DNA from: Pipra filicauda
Taxonomy: Eukaryota > Chordata > Aves > Passeriformes > Pipridae
Length of the DNA: 64,000 bases
Assembly: GCF_003945595.2 (NCBI RefSeq)
Contig: NW_024104361.1
Coordinates: 372,001 to 436,000 of the forward strand
Reading direction: 5' to 3'
Below, one piece after another: positions 25,001-40,000 of this stretch (its first letter is position 1; the number at the start of each line of letters is the position of its first letter). A program made the translations under genes and the position numbers. Below the pieces are notes generated by a model. That model saw only the letters and a list, made by a program, of their open reading frames with translations. It did not search any database and was not told the origin of the DNA.

Positions 25001-28000
25001 TGGCCAAAATCCACACAATTTGGAGAGGAAAAATAATATCCCAGCAGGGAGAAGAAACACAGGGAATGGGCAGCAGGTAGCAGGCTCAGGAGTAATGTTT
25101 TAAATGGAATTCTGCAAGATGGTGCTGGACTGGAGATGACACAGGCTCGGAGGTGACACCGGTCAGGAGGTGCCACCCATTTGGAGGTGACTCCCTGCTC
25201 CAGCCAGGCTGGTGACAATCTCACCAGGCTTCTAGTGCAACCACCACCCTCCCTCGCACGTACTGTGGTGACATCTGAGTTGGGGGGTGTCATTTCCACC
25301 AGGTTGATGAAGTATGGCTCATCCTTCCACGTGGGATAGTTGTCATTGATGTCCAGCAGTGTGATGTTCACCTGCGAGAGAGCAAGGAGGCAACACTGAA
25401 CCAGGAGGTACAGCTCCCTGGGGTGGCACAGCGTGTCCCCTGGATGTCCCCAACACACAGTTCAGGCATTGGAACCGCCTGCCCAGGGCAGTGGTGGAAT
25501 CACCATCCCTAGGGGTATTTAAAAGATGTGTAGATGTGGCACTTGGGGACATGGGTTAGTGTTGGGCTTGGCAGTGCTGGGGAAATGGTTGGGCTTGATC
25601 ATCTTAGAGAGGTCTTTTCCAACCTAAATACTTCGATGGTTCTGTGAGTCTATGTTCTCCCCCTGGAGGGAAAAAAAACATGGAAAGCCCACATCATGCA
25701 CCTTCACAACCAAGGCTCCTTGGCATATCTGAGGTGGGTTTGGCCCCCGTGTGTTTGTTAAAACCAATCACAGGGCACAAGGTGTGTTTTCAAACAGCTA
25801 TTTCACTGGGAGGGGGATTGAAATCAGTGGGGGACAGGATGCAGCAGGAATGGGGCAGGAAAGGAAGGAAAAAACCTGAGTCACTGGTGAAAAGCAAGAA
25901 GGAAAAAAAAGAATAAATGAGAAACCAGGAGAGGGTACAGGGGTGGGAGATGTGAAGACAAGAGAGCATGGGTAAGGACGGTGCTCTGAAGTGTTACCTA
26001 TCTTTGTTTTCAGCCTGAGAAATGGCATCTAAGCGACAGCAGTCAGTCTGTGGGATGGATCCTACTGCCTGCGAGTCTTTCACCTCCCCAGATCACCCAT
26101 TTCAATCCAGCCTGTGAGGCTATGAAGGTGTCTGAGGGGAGAGCTGCAGCTCAAGGGGAGTGGGGTCCTAAGCAGGGGGTCTCAGTGGAGCTTCTCCAGG
26201 GGTCTTCTCTGCTCCCAAGTCCCCGTGTCAGCTGTCACACCAGGCTGAGCTGCTGGTGCCACCCCGTGGTAGGAGAGGTGAGTCTGGACAGCACAATCTC
26301 CAGGGACAAGCCAAGGCAACACGGTGGCCCCTGGAGAAGGTTGGTGGCTCACCCAAGCACTCCACATGCTTGTCCATCACCCAAGACCCTTATTACCGAT
26401 CAAAAATGATTATTTTGAGCTCCACGTGCTAATGGCAGCAGACAAACTTACTCAGTTGTCCTCATCTCACCGAGTTTTAATATTCTTCAACTTTCTGGGA
26501 ATCAGGAGGCTTTCCCCCCTCCTTGTTTTGCCTTTCAGCAAAGCTATTTAGGAGAACATAGTCTCATCCAGAGCTCCGGGGGGGAACTCAGCATACCACA
26601 GGCCATGCTGGTGCCATCACCTACCTCTGGGAGGCTCCATAGGGAACTTTTAGTCTGCTACCACAGACTTCCTGAAGGCCCTTGGCAGGAATGACAATTA
26701 TTCCAGGGATATTCCTCAACACAACCACAATTTTTTCCGCCTTGTCCTGTGTTGTGTGGGACACCTCTGCTGCAACCCAACTGAACATCCCGGGAGCAAG
26801 AGCACCCCAATGGTGCCAAGAAAATGTCCCAAAAAAGATGGTGCCAAGAGCACTGAGAGACAGAATCATAAAATTGGAAAAGACGTTTAAAATCATTACG
26901 TCCAATTGAGATGGATCCTTGGCTTTTGACCTCCTGGTATTTCCAAAGAGTTTTACTAACGCTTTACCAACAATGGGGCTCCCTGATGCCTGTGAAAGGC
27001 AAGGCAAAGAAGGAGGCTTCAGCCTGTAGCTCCACCAGCACCTTACGAGGAGCCCAGGCATTCCAGGCTGGCTGGAAACCCTTGACCCAGGCAGCATGTG
27101 AATAGACTGCTATTCCTGTCACCAGGAATAACTGAGTGTGCCCACAGGCTCTCCAACTCAGCCTCTTCCCAAGAGGCATGAACAAAGAGAGCCGTGCTGC
27201 AGGTGAAATAGGTACCCATTACCACCTCCACAAGGACAGCTGGACACGTAAAGCTCTGGAAGATCAAGTGGCTCCTCTGTGGTTTTCCAGAAAAGAGAGT
27301 TGATTTCAAGGTTTACACAGTCTGGAGAGTCAATTTGTGAGCAGTGGTGGGGGCAGTCCAGAGGGCAGGGATTGCTGTGTGCTCTTCACCCATTCACACA
27401 GCTAAAATGAGACACCGCAGCCGCCCTTGTCCCAGCCCCAGGGGGGAACCAGTGGCTAGAGGAGATGGGAATCACTCCTTCCTACACTCACCATAGCAAT
27501 GCCTGTCTTCTGATGGTGGCCCACACCTCCATCCACTGCCCGGACGATGAGGATGTACTCGGATTTGGCCTCCCGGTCCAGCAAAGACGTTGTTGTGATT
27601 TCTCCTGCAGCCACAGGAGATGACAGGGGAAAAAAAGAAACACTCAAAACCAGGGCCAGGATACTCCACAAATGGACCCTTTCTTCTGATGCAAAGAGAT
27701 GGACCCTGGCAGCTCCTTAGCTAACAGAAGCCTTCACAGCCAAGCCTTTCCTTAGGTGTCAATCCCACCAGGGGCTGGGTTTCCATGGATGCTTCTGCCG
27801 AAGCTCTCATGGCAACTGGGCAAGTGGTGGTGTCTGAAATCTGGTGAATCTCTTAAATTGTGGGTCTCCTAAGCAGGCTGATTGGAAGAGAGGAGGGCAG
27901 GGCAAGGGAAGGAGTGAAAGACAGAACTGAAAGGAAAAGGGGGAGAGGGCGTCCAGAGTCTCACCTGAGCGAGCATTGATCCGAAAATGCGAGGAGCCTT

Positions 28001-31000
28001 CCAGGGAGTAGATGATTGACTCCTGTCCATACTCCCTGGACCGGTCCATGTCCGTGGCATTAAGAAACAGCACTGTGGCTCCTTGGGGAGGCAGAAATGA
28101 GGGCTGGGATGAGTCAGAACTGCCCTTATCCCCCACACTGCTCCTGCAGTTCACCCAGCCAAGGGGTCCCCTCTCCTGCATGCACAGTGGGGCCAAAACC
28201 CTACAGCTAGGGAACTTTACCGGGTCTCTGGCTTTACCTCCCCAAAAAGGCATCACCCACCCTGTTCTGGCTGTAAGGCACCCAGTGCCCTGCTAGGAAC
28301 CTGGAGAAGGAGCAGGGGGGTGACCTGTACCTGCCATAATGTCCTCCATGATGGTTATCACATAGGAGGGCTTGCTGAACGTGGGGGGGTTGTCATTTTC
28401 ATCCTGAAGCAAAGAGAAGGTCAAGAGGCTGGTTGGGAAAATGGCAAAGTAGTCAAGAGCTGCAAAAGTCTGGTATGGGGATGCTACTGGCCAACTGCAT
28501 CTCAAGGTGTGACCAGTTCACAGTGCCAGTGTGGGGAAGGTGCCTTGGGGGTGAGGCACTGCGGGTCTGAGCAGTGGTTTCACTGTAGAGGCAGCTGAGG
28601 CTGAGGTAAGATGATGGTCAGTGACTTTTCTGAGTCCTACAGTGGGGATGATACTGACTCTCTTATCACTCAGCACCCTGGGCACAGGCTCAGGAACCAC
28701 TGCCACTGGCAGATGAGCATTCTCCAAGCTGCTCCTGTCTCCACCACAAGGCCTGGGAAGCTCAGGCACCAGAGGAAGCACGGTAGCATCGTGCACGGAC
28801 CTGCTCCTCCCTAGTAATCCAGGTCACCCTGGCCACAAAGCAAACTTGACTGGCCAGGTGAGCTGGTGAGCTTTGGCTGCCTTTCTTTCAGAGGAGGAAT
28901 GCTGTGAGTGTTTGCAGAGAGGGCAGCCACAGTATTTTTGGGGGGAAGCTGGTTTGCATACCAGCTCCCTCCAACCCTGTCTCTGCCATTGACCACTGGA
29001 GAAATGTCCTGGAGAAACCAGGCAGGAGCAATTGTTTGAAACATCCCTCAAAACAGATTTTGGACTGGTTTAAAGCTCCCCCCAGGGGGTCTTAAATGCC
29101 GTTTAAACATTGTTAAGAATCTGTCTTAAATGAACCAAACCCAATCGCCCATGGAGGGAAGGACAGAGCTGCCAGGATATTAAAACACCATTATGGACCT
29201 CACCAATTCCCTGGGGCTGCTCTGGAGATGTTTTCTACCTGGACACCACTGATGGACCTGCAGGCTCAGCTGCCACCAAACTTGATATTTGAAGCAATTT
29301 CACATGCCGATGATGCCCATCGTACTGCAAATAAATTTCCATCCCCTGCTTTCGTTCCTGGAGGCAGGTGGTCTTTAATCAGCCTTTGCGCCACTCAGCT
29401 TTCACCGCGCCTCCTCCGAGGGCAATGAGGAAATTGCCAGCTGCCCGGGTGCTGTCCTCACCATCCCTCCTCCTCCTCCTGGCAGAGATGGGTGGGGGGC
29501 ATCCAGGGCAAACCCGGGATGTCTGGGCAGGTTAAAGGCAAAGGAAAAGGAGAAGCTGAGTGTGCATCCACACGCCACCTGCAGCTGGGCCTGGGTGAGC
29601 TGTGCCGTGGTCCAGGCTGGGTGGACACAAGCCAGAGCAGACGCCGTGTCGTGTCATTAATGTTCCTGAGATCATCAGGCCAGGCTCAGCAGTGCCACAG
29701 CCTGGCAAGGGTTCTCCTGAGTAGGTAGGGCTTGCTTCTGGCTGGCTCTCCATCTGGCCAGAGCTGGCGTGCACCTGCCTCCTACTTGAGAAGGACATTT
29801 CCCACTTCAGCAATATGAACTCCAAAGCTCCCCGCAGGCAATGCCAGGTGATGCCAAACAGAACCCAGCACTCTTCCGCTCCCATGGATGAGGTCATCCA
29901 CCTAATCAGCTAAGATGAGTTTCCCATGTTCTCCTGACCCCCAGCCTTCCTCCCTACACCCTCACTCTCAGACAGCCATCATATCGTGGAATCACAGAAT
30001 GGATTGGGTTGGAAGGGATCTTAAAGCTCATCTCATTCCAACCCCCCTGCTGTGGGCAGGGACACCTTCCACTATCCCAGGTTGCTCCAAGCCCCATCCA
30101 AGCCAGCCTTGAACACTTCCAGGGATGGGGCAGCCACAGTTTGTCTGGGCAACCCGTGCAACGGCCTCAGCACCCTCAAAGCAGAGAATTTCTTCCTAAC
30201 ACCTAATCTAAACCTGTCTTCTCTTCCAGGTTGAAGCAGATCCCCCTCATCCTATCCCTCCATGCTGTCTCCAAGGATGCTGAGGATCATGGATGCTCAC
30301 ACTACGCACACAACCCTTTCCTCCAGACACAGGCAGGCTGTAAGTCACCGGCTCATCGCTCCGAGCGGGGCGGCAGCGGCAGGGAGCGAGGCAGAACCTT
30401 ATTAGCAGTGATATTTCCCGGGATCCTGGCGCGGCGCGCACTATTAGTTCTGACTCGGCGACTCCCTCTACAAAAGCGTATTGTCCCCTAATGGGAAATC
30501 TACAAGGCGAGTTTGACTTCTTTATTAAAAACCAACAACCAAAGGATGAAAAAAAATTACCTCCCTCCACACTCGCTCTCGCTCTGCCTTTTCACGGCTC
30601 TTGTTCCTCAAGTGCCGTCAGGAAATGCTTCCCCCTCATTTTCTTCCTATTTTTTGACTTTTTTTTTTCCCTTTTCTTTTTCTAGTTGAGAGAAATTCCC
30701 TTTGGTTGAGAATGGGAAAAGTGACAGCTATTTAAACCCCGCCAGCATACAGACTCAACCCAGGGAGATGACCCACTGAAGTGCGGTCTCTTAAAAGAAG
30801 TGTTTATGCTGTCTAAAGCACAATGTGGGAAGAAGGATGTATTTAACCACCACTAACTCCCCCGGCACTGCCTTGTTCCCCCTCTCTGGAGCGCAGTGAG
30901 GAAGCCGGAGGAAAGACGTGTTCATGGGACTTCACTCCCATCTTACGGCACCGTGGGCTTTTATCTCCTTCACCTTCCCAGGCTGACGGTGCCGCCAGCC

Positions 31001-34000
31001 CAGCACAGATCCCATCACTGCGAGAGTGACGGGTTATCAACCAAACTGTCTCCATCACCGATACCTCCCTCCACACATCCTCAAACCACAACATGCCTCA
31101 AAGTGACACTCCGATCTAATCTTCCTGAGGAACGCTGTGATGCTTCGCCTCTCCCAGCAGCAACCCCTCCTCCAGAGGGTGGATTTCCACCCTGTTCTCA
31201 GCTCTGCCCCTCACCTTGTGTCTCCCACATTGGCTTCCCAGTGCACCGTGCACAGCCAAGGAGAGGGAGGAGGTGCATGAGATCAGGACAGCCCATCTGC
31301 ACTTGTTCATGGTGACACCCCTCGGAGGCACTCTCAGTCAGCCTTTGTCCCTCAGACCTTCCCAGATGTCAGGGACAGCACTTCTTTAACCGATACATAC
31401 AACACATGAAATGTATATGGCATATATATGAGACACATGTAACCACAATCCACGCACACATATCCATGGGGGGGGATAGTCTTGTTGGGTTATTGATGAA
31501 TTAACAGCACTGCTATGGAGCAATTGCAGGGAAACCATGAGAGGAATGTCAGGTGCTGTACTTACAAACACCTCGATGGTGACGGGGACGGTGCTGTTGA
31601 GGGGTGGTTTTCCAGCATCCTTGGCCATCACAGTCAGGTAGATGACCCCATTGGCCACCTGCTCATAGTCGAGGGGGTGGTTCACGCTGATCACTGGAAG
31701 GATGCAAAGTGGGGCAGTCAGGAGGGTCTTCGTGCACTGAGCAGGACGGCGGGCTCGCTCAGGGGGTGGCCCATTGACATCACCTCCCCAGGGCCAGCAG
31801 TGGCTGTTTGAGGGGGCAATGCCCCAAGATCACGAGCACTGGGCATCACTGAGTTCCTTGGACTGGCATGACCTGGAGCGAGCTGTGCACCCATGGGAAC
31901 ATGGCTCCACAGTGGCTCATCTCAAGTCCTGCTCCAAAAGACTGCGCTGCAGGTGAGGTCAGGACAAGCAGAGGAACTGCTGGAGCAGCTTCCTAAAGGT
32001 TTCTGGCATGACAGCTTGTGGGGCTGTGAGCCCGAGGTGCTGCTGTTCGTCAGTGGCACTGTGGTGCCAGACCAGTGCTTACCTCCGTACCCTTCTGACA
32101 CCGTGATGTCAAAGTAGTCGCGGAAGGCAGATGCCTGCACGATGCTGTACGTGATCTGGTTGTTGGGAGGGGAGTCCTCGTCAGATGCCTGGGGCGTGAG
32201 CAGAGGGAGGACATGAGCATGGAAGCTGTGCCAGGGACATGTGACAGGAGAGAGTCTAGGGGATGGGAGGTGCAGGCCGGGCCCAAGGAGAGTGGAAGTG
32301 ATGGAGGAAGATGTGCTCATCAGGGGCCCCAAGGGGGTCTGTAAACCAGCCTCCTCTCTCCTGCTTCTCTCACCCCAGAGAGAAACCAGTTGTTGGGACT
32401 TGCTTTGGAAAATGTTTGTTAAGCCCGTCACAGGCACTGATCATATTAAACTGACAGAGGGAGATTTAGATTAGATATTGGCAGAAATTTTTCCCTGTGA
32501 GGGTGGTGAGGCCCTGGCACAGGTTGCCCAGAGAAGCTGTGGCTGCCCCATCCCTGGAAGTGTTCAAGGCCAGGTTAGACGGGGTTTTGAGAAACCTGGA
32601 ACAGTGGGAGGTGTCCCTGCCCATGGCAGGGGGTGGAACGATATGAGCTTTAAGGTCCCTTCCAACCCAAACCATTCTATGACTCTAACCCGCTCCTGTC
32701 TCCCCACTGCACATCCCAAGCGGAGGAGCCACTCGAGTCCCTCACCCGGAGCCGGACCACCTGGGCGACGGAGGGCTCGTTCTCCCGCAGGGCCCCCAGA
32801 TATGCCTCCTTCTGGAAGGTGGGGATGTTGTCGTTGACGTCGAGGACATTGATCCTGACGCGTCCCGTCGTCTCCTCCCCGCCGCCGTCCCGCGCGATGA
32901 CGGTCAGGGTGTAGCGCTGCGTGGTCTCAAAGTCCAGCCGAGCCGTCAGCAGGATTACACCCGTGTCCTTGTCCAGGGAGAAACTGAGGGGACAGGAGAG
33001 GAGGGGTGAAAAGCCCTGGTGACCACACGCTGGAGATGGAGAGGTGGGGTGGCAGCAGCCTGACAGCTTGCATGGCAATGGGTGAAGTTCATGACTTTCT
33101 TCCAAGGGCTATGAGGTCCCAGGGCATCTTCAGGAGCTCAGTGCAGCTGGTGGGGGTAAAACCCTCAGTGCTGCTCTACAGGCAGAGTAGAGGGGTGCAG
33201 AGGCCTCCAAATCCTTTCTGCTGGGCAGCCCACATGCTGCCCCCAACTGCCCACCACAAATGGGTCACAAGTGGTGCCCCAGGGTCAGAAACTCACTGCA
33301 AACTTATTTACTGGTCTCAAGCAATGTTGATGCTGGTAGGTCCCCATTTAGCAAAATATGCAGAGCACAAGGTATGTGCTGAAGTTAACTCACCCCTCTG
33401 GGAGACAGCAAAGAGAGGGTTTCATAGGGCATCTTGCAGGTAGGACATAACCAAGGCCCTTAATTGCCCTGTGACTTCCTAGTGAGGTTAGAAGAGGATG
33501 TGGGAGGATCCAAGTCATGCCAGTCAGTCACACTTACCGGTCAGGGTCATCGCTGAAAAAATAACTGACTTTCCCATACGTGCCCACGTCATTGTCAGTT
33601 GCCTGGAAAAGATAAAAGTTAAGTAATAAATGAAGGTATTCATGGAAATGTTGCATTACACACACCAGTGCAGACCTTGTGTGCTGCCATTTATTTCCCA
33701 AAAGCTGCAGGACTGGAGCTGCTTGCACTCCCCTGGGTTATCCTGCTCATCCCTGACTCCCAGCCTGCTCCAGGCTAACAGCCCTCCATCCGCATCTCTC
33801 AGTATTGGTCCAAAAACCTTTGGCAGTGGGAAATGTTACACTTACTTACACACTAAGCTAAGCTGGAAAGCACACATGAAATATAGGTTTCCATGGGTAA
33901 CTCCTGAGGGCCACCCATCCTGTCCCTGTGAAGGCAAAGAGCTGGGATCCTGCATCTTGTGCATTCCGGGCTGGCAGCATGCCTGAGGCTGCAGGGAGAG

Positions 34001-37000
34001 GAATAAACACCCATTCCGCTTCAAAATTCCTCCCCCCTCAGGCTAAAATACAGACCTGGAAAGGCAAGGAAAGGGATTTCAACCTTGATTTCCATGAGGA
34101 TAACCCTTTCGGGGGTGTAATCTGCTGCATCCCCGCGGATGGCTCAGGATGGCTTGGGATGTTGCAGGATGCGCGTACTTCCCCGGCAGCTGCCGGAGCA
34201 GGAGCAGGCTGGTCACAGCTAAGAGACCAACTCCTCGTGGGGAAGGTGTGCACAACTCCCTGTGTCAGCTCTGGATGAGCAAGGCAAGATTTATGTGTGT
34301 TTTAAAGTCTTTGCTCTAATGAATGTATAAAATATGCATGAGCGGCAGCAGGAAAATGGAGCAGAAAATTTTATTTTTAGGTGAGAGAAGTGGAATGCAA
34401 GCCCCAAAATATCCTTTTTCTACCCCAGTATATTTTCTAAATTGAGTCCTGTCTGGATTACTCAGAGACCAACAGGTCTGTGAAAAAGCAGGGTCAAAGA
34501 CACATTTTATGTCCAGATACCAGCAAAAGGCTGTATTTTAGGAGTGGCATGGAACACAGCCTGTTCCTGAAACCTTCCTGATTTATCGATGGCCTTGATT
34601 ACCCTTGACAGCAGAGTAGGAGCTTGAGCACGGCTTTACCCCCATGTGCTGCTTACCTGCCACACCACGGGATGACAGAGAAGAAAAAGGCATGAAAACC
34701 AGACAGGATTATTTAAGTTTTTCTCCTCAAAGGTCTTCCCAGCCCGAGCAGTGAAATCTTGTTGCTTTACACCAGCTGAAGGGTGCGCTGGCAGATCCAG
34801 CCTTCCAGGCCTACTGATTTCGCTGATTTTCCTCTCCACTGCCAAGATGTGATTTCTTTTCCATGTGCATTGAATTGTGTTCAGTAAAATGGGAAAAGCC
34901 TGCCCAAATCTGCCTGGAGAGATGCCCAGAGAGTCAGCAGCACCCTCTCCTGGAGGACGAGTCCCTCTGGGGTGCATCTCCCCCCTCACAAGACACATAT
35001 GAAGGTGCTCCAACTCAGGCAGACCTGGGCAACATTTCCATATGGAAACACCTGGAGAGAAGAGGGGTCAACCCACCATCTACCCGCCCTAGCATCCCTC
35101 AGCCAACTCGTACTGGTGTTAATCCCCCATCCTAACATCTGCCACCAGCCCCTTTTTTGGGTCCTCTTTCCCCAGAATCCTTGAGTGCCTTGAGCACCCT
35201 CAGCATTGCCTGGTATGAGCCAGCCCTCAACCTCTCAGCCAAGATTTTTCCTATCCATTACTTCCATGCCCACAACCTCTGTGCATCCCTCAGTCCCATT
35301 AATTCCTAAGTGGCTGATGCGAGAGCGAAGCCCAGAAAAGCATTTTCCATGCACCTGGATGGGCTGTTGATGAGATAATGATTTACAGGGGGCCTGACAG
35401 TACCACAAAGCACAGGCAAAACAAATTCCCTTCATTTGGCCCCCTACAATTGCACTTGTAAGTGCTTATTGCAGTGACAGACAACACTGGGAAAGTGTAA
35501 TTTTCTTTCTGATGGGGAAAAAAAAAAAAAAGATAGGGAAGGAGGAAGGTTAAAAGAAGGTTAGCATGGAGGCGCTCCGAATGAGAGCCCTGGGGGGGGG
35601 GAAGCCAGGAGGTGGCTGGACCACAAGCTGTGGTGATGCCAAAGGTGCCAGCGAGGAAAAGCAACCTTCTCCCAAGGAGCCAGGAGGGTGGGCAGCATGA
35701 CCCTGCCTCACCCTCCACCTCACCAGCTGGGCTAATTAATGACCCTGATTTACACCGAGGGAGGTGGAAGGTGCTGCTGGCTGGATGGCTTTCCTGGCAG
35801 CTGAACATCAAGGAGATAATGCTGGGCAGCGGAGCAGGTTAGTTGAGCGTGACAGGGAACATGCAAAAAGCCAAACGATGCACGCTCAGCATATTTAATT
35901 CGGGATCTATGCTTGTTTCTGCATAACCAGGCTTTTTTCCCTCTGAGGGTAAAAAGAGATGCTCAGATGCTCGAAACCCTGGGGAGGCGACACGCACTCC
36001 CTTTGCAAAGTGATGACAAGGGCTCCAAGGGAGCACACGCCTGCAGAACACCCCAAATCCCACCGAGCTGATGGCAGTCCCTGGGTACCAGCTGTTTTCC
36101 CGTGGCTTTTCCCCATCACTGACTGGTTTTCCCCCCCAGCATGCACACATCTATCCCCACAGCTGGGGGAGGAAAGGCATCTGGCTGGAAGTTTCCCGGG
36201 GTTCCACCTGGAGAGGCAATCAAATGGCTTTTACCGCTGCTCCTCTTCTGCCCGGAATATTAAAGCAGGATTTGCCCACTGGAGCCTGCAAAAGGGCAGG
36301 ATGAAAACGCAGGTCCACATCTCTACTTTTATGAGCTGTCATCGGCGCAGACCATTTCTAAAAAATCCCACATTTGTGCAGCTAAACTCTGGGAGAGCGG
36401 CAAGAAGAGGAAGCCTGGATAACCCAAAGGATTAATTTACTGAGCTGCAGTGTGGGCACTCGGCACATGAATCACACAAAAATATCCACAGCCCAGTCCT
36501 CTGTCCATCTCCATCCCTCAAGCTCAAATATTTTGGATGTCTCCCTTTTATCCCACCACGGGCCATCACATCCACCCTTCCCCTCCGGCTCGAGGGCCGG
36601 CAGAGCCGGAGACAAAAGCGAGGAGCTGGCGAGCGGTTCTGCTCTCGTGGGCAAATCTGCAGGAAAGGGCATGTCGTCCAATTTGTTCGGGAAACAATAG
36701 CAATGTTTGACATGTCATCAGGATTGATGGAGCAGAAATTTACATGGGAGAATTCAGTTTTAAACAGCTCCACGGAGCTTCGCCCGGTAATGGTTTCGAC
36801 ATTCATCATCCGCCAGCCCCACTCAACGACTCCTTAAACTGCTGGAGATTAACTCTACTCACAGCAGCTTCAGGGAGCACGGCAGGAGGAGTGGGGAAGG
36901 GCTTAAAGAATCAAGAAGAGCCTTTCAAGGTGGCTCAGATCCCCCACGGAGCCCCTGGGATGGCAGGCCTCCCCCCAAAACTGTCAGACAGGGATGAGCA

Positions 37001-40000
37001 GCTGGAAGTTGGTTGCAGGGGTGAGCAATTGGAATGATGATGTCCTGCCTGGCTGAAGACGGCTCTGCTGGCACCAAAGAAGCCAAACCCTTCCCCACCT
37101 TTCCCTCGGTGCGGATCTGCCAGAGCAGGTCCCAGCTCTGTTTGTTCTTCTTCGCTCTCTTTGTTTTCCCTCCCCTCCCTCACATGCACAAAGCAGGAAA
37201 TAAAAATTGATGGGGAGCAAATTGCTTTGGCCAGGAGCTCTCTGCTTAAAAGAGTCGTCGCAGGAAAGCAATTACAGGACGTCAAAAAGCTGTCAGGGTA
37301 CCAGAGTGACCGGGTGTGAGGCTGGTCCCTGCCTGCTCCCCTGGCTTTGAGACCAAGGCACCGCTGCTCCAGCAAAATGCCTGGGGCTTAGGAAAGCAAA
37401 TAGAAAGAGGATTCCCACCTGCTTCCTACTTTTTGTTGGTTTTTTAGGGGCTTCTTGGGGCTAACTGGGCAGCCATGTGCTCCCTCAGAGGGCAGTACCA
37501 GAATCCCAGGGTGCGGAGCCATAGCCTGGAATCGTACTGGTTTTTGGAGGCACCAAAACCTGTGTGTGCTAACCAGGCGATCATCCAAACATCTCTTCCC
37601 AAATGCAACCTTCGGGTCCCAGGGGAATAACAGTTAATTGCTGGTATCCACTAGGACTGGAATTCGATTTGTGATCTGAGGGAGAGAAATGCAAAGGGCC
37701 AAGACCCTCTGTGAGATGCAATCGCTGGGCTGCAAAACTGGGACAGGAAACCAAAGGAAAACCTACTTAGAGTTATTATGGAGTGACTTTAGTCGGAAAA
37801 CAGCTCTTTTGTCAGTGTTGCCTGCCCTGGCCGTGCTCTTTCCCAGGCTTTTAAAGAGAGGCTGCCCTGTGGGAGGTGGCAATCAGGCAGGAGCAGAGCT
37901 GGTGGATGGCTGGCATCGCCGTGCCGGAGCCCAGCAGTGTGATTAGCTGGGAAAGAGGGAGGTGGGAGTGGGGAATCAAGGCAGTGCCGAGGTCCTGCCG
38001 CTGCCGCCACTTCCCCAGCAGCTCCAAACCACGCACCGAGCCAGGGAGCTCAATCGGTGCTAATGACCCCAGAGGGCTGCAGTGAACCTGGCTGGGGGGG
38101 AAAAAATAGTCAATCAACCCCCCTGGGAATGGCAGAGCTTTTCCCCACCTCTTCTGCCAGCCACCAGGGAAAACAAGAGCCTCCTTGATTGTGTTTTATA
38201 ACAGCATTCCCTGCAACATCAGCTCCACGCAGGCGAGGTTAACACTTGCCTGGGCAGCCATGATTTAGCAAGGAGTGATTTACTGCAGCCAGGCTGTTGG
38301 GATGGCTGGAGACCAGGGTTTAAAACACGAGGGGATGGGATATGGCTCAGAAGTGAGAGAAACAGGCTTCTCCAGTGTGGGTTTTCCCTGGTGACACCAA
38401 GACCATTCAGATGCCCGCCTCAGTGGGTTTTACTGGAGCTTGGCGCTGGAGCTGGGCTCAAGTCCCCCACTAACGAACCGTATTGATTTCATATTCTCCT
38501 GTTGTCCACCTAAATGGCAAGCGGCACATCTGAGCGATTAAATAACCACACAATTGCCTGGCTTGACATCTCAATCACTTTGCTGTTGGGTCTCTAAAGA
38601 ATTTTACAGCCCAGCAAAATGGAAGAAATTAAGGTCAAAGTCCAGCGGAGGAAATATAAATCCTCAGTGATCTCTAAAGTATTTGCAAGAGCTCCGGGAA
38701 GCCAGTCACGCCACCTATGATCTGCAACTCCATCTCTTCCAGGTGAGGGGCATCACCTGGGGCCCAGCAGGGAGAGGGAGGATAAAAAAAAGGAGGAGGA
38801 AAGAGCCAAACAGGGCCTTGCCTGGAGACGGACATGAACATCTTGAATCCCAGTGTGGAGAAAGGGAAGAGCGAAGCTCAACTGTTGTCCAGCTGGAATG
38901 AAGGAAATTCTCCTTGGAGCTGGATGCAGCCCGTGGTTGCTCTGAGAGTGAAGCAAATCCAGCTGGAGACTGGGATTTTATTTCTCAGCAAAGAAGAGCA
39001 AGACCAAAACACATCCCTGCCATGCAGAGGCTTTCCTGGAGAGAGCAATGCAGATGCACCTTGGAAAACTGTGATCCAGAAGCCATAGGCTGACGTGTAA
39101 CAAAAAGACAACATCCTCACTTCCCTGGAGCTGGAAACTACACCTGAGTCTCAGTCAGTCAGTCAACAGCCACTTCCCAAGGCTATCTTAGGGCATGGAG
39201 AGCCTCAGCTTTACTCCTGTGACCAGAGATAACAGAGGTTTGCTTCTAGGACACAGCAGCCAGCCACAGGAAGATCCAGCAGAACCTACGGCCTGGGACA
39301 CAAGTGGCCTCTGGATGATGCGAGGGATCTCAGGAGGTGGATTTACACATCTCAGGGTTCCCGAACATTTTCAGGTAAATTTCCCTCCCCTTAAGACCCC
39401 AACAGCAGCCTGCCAGCATCACCAGGGGCTGCACAAGGTCATCTGTCCAGGGGTGACACTGTCTCTGTCACAGCATCACTCAGCCAATGGCACCTGCTGG
39501 GTGCTGATTCCCACGGGAGTCCCTTGCTTGAGGAAACAGAGCCTTGGATGTTTTGGGAGGGCATGGAGGAAGCCAGCTTGGAAAACAGATTAAAATCCCA
39601 GGAGCATTGGCTCTGTTGGAACTTTATGGGTGGGAGAGAATATATCAAGGTGAAGATGGCAACTGCCCTACATGGACTGCTGAGAAGGGGGTGTGAGTTC
39701 GGGTGTTCACATGGCAGAAAGCATCACCTTGGGAAAAATTCTCCCTTTAACTCCCAGCCACCTCCCAAATCACCAGGCAAAGCCAGCAGCAAAGGAAAAA
39801 CATCCAACTCCACCTCCTACTGGGAACACTGGGAAGCGTGGGGGGAATCCTGCTGCTTGGCTTGTGCTTTGTAGGATGCAATTTGGACAGGAGCAGGTGT
39901 GCATTTGCTCCCTGATTTTCTTTCCCATCTCAGGGGCTGAATTGGCTTTTTTTTTTTTGGGGAGGGGGGCGGTGGGGAGGGGGCAGAGGGCACAGGCTGT

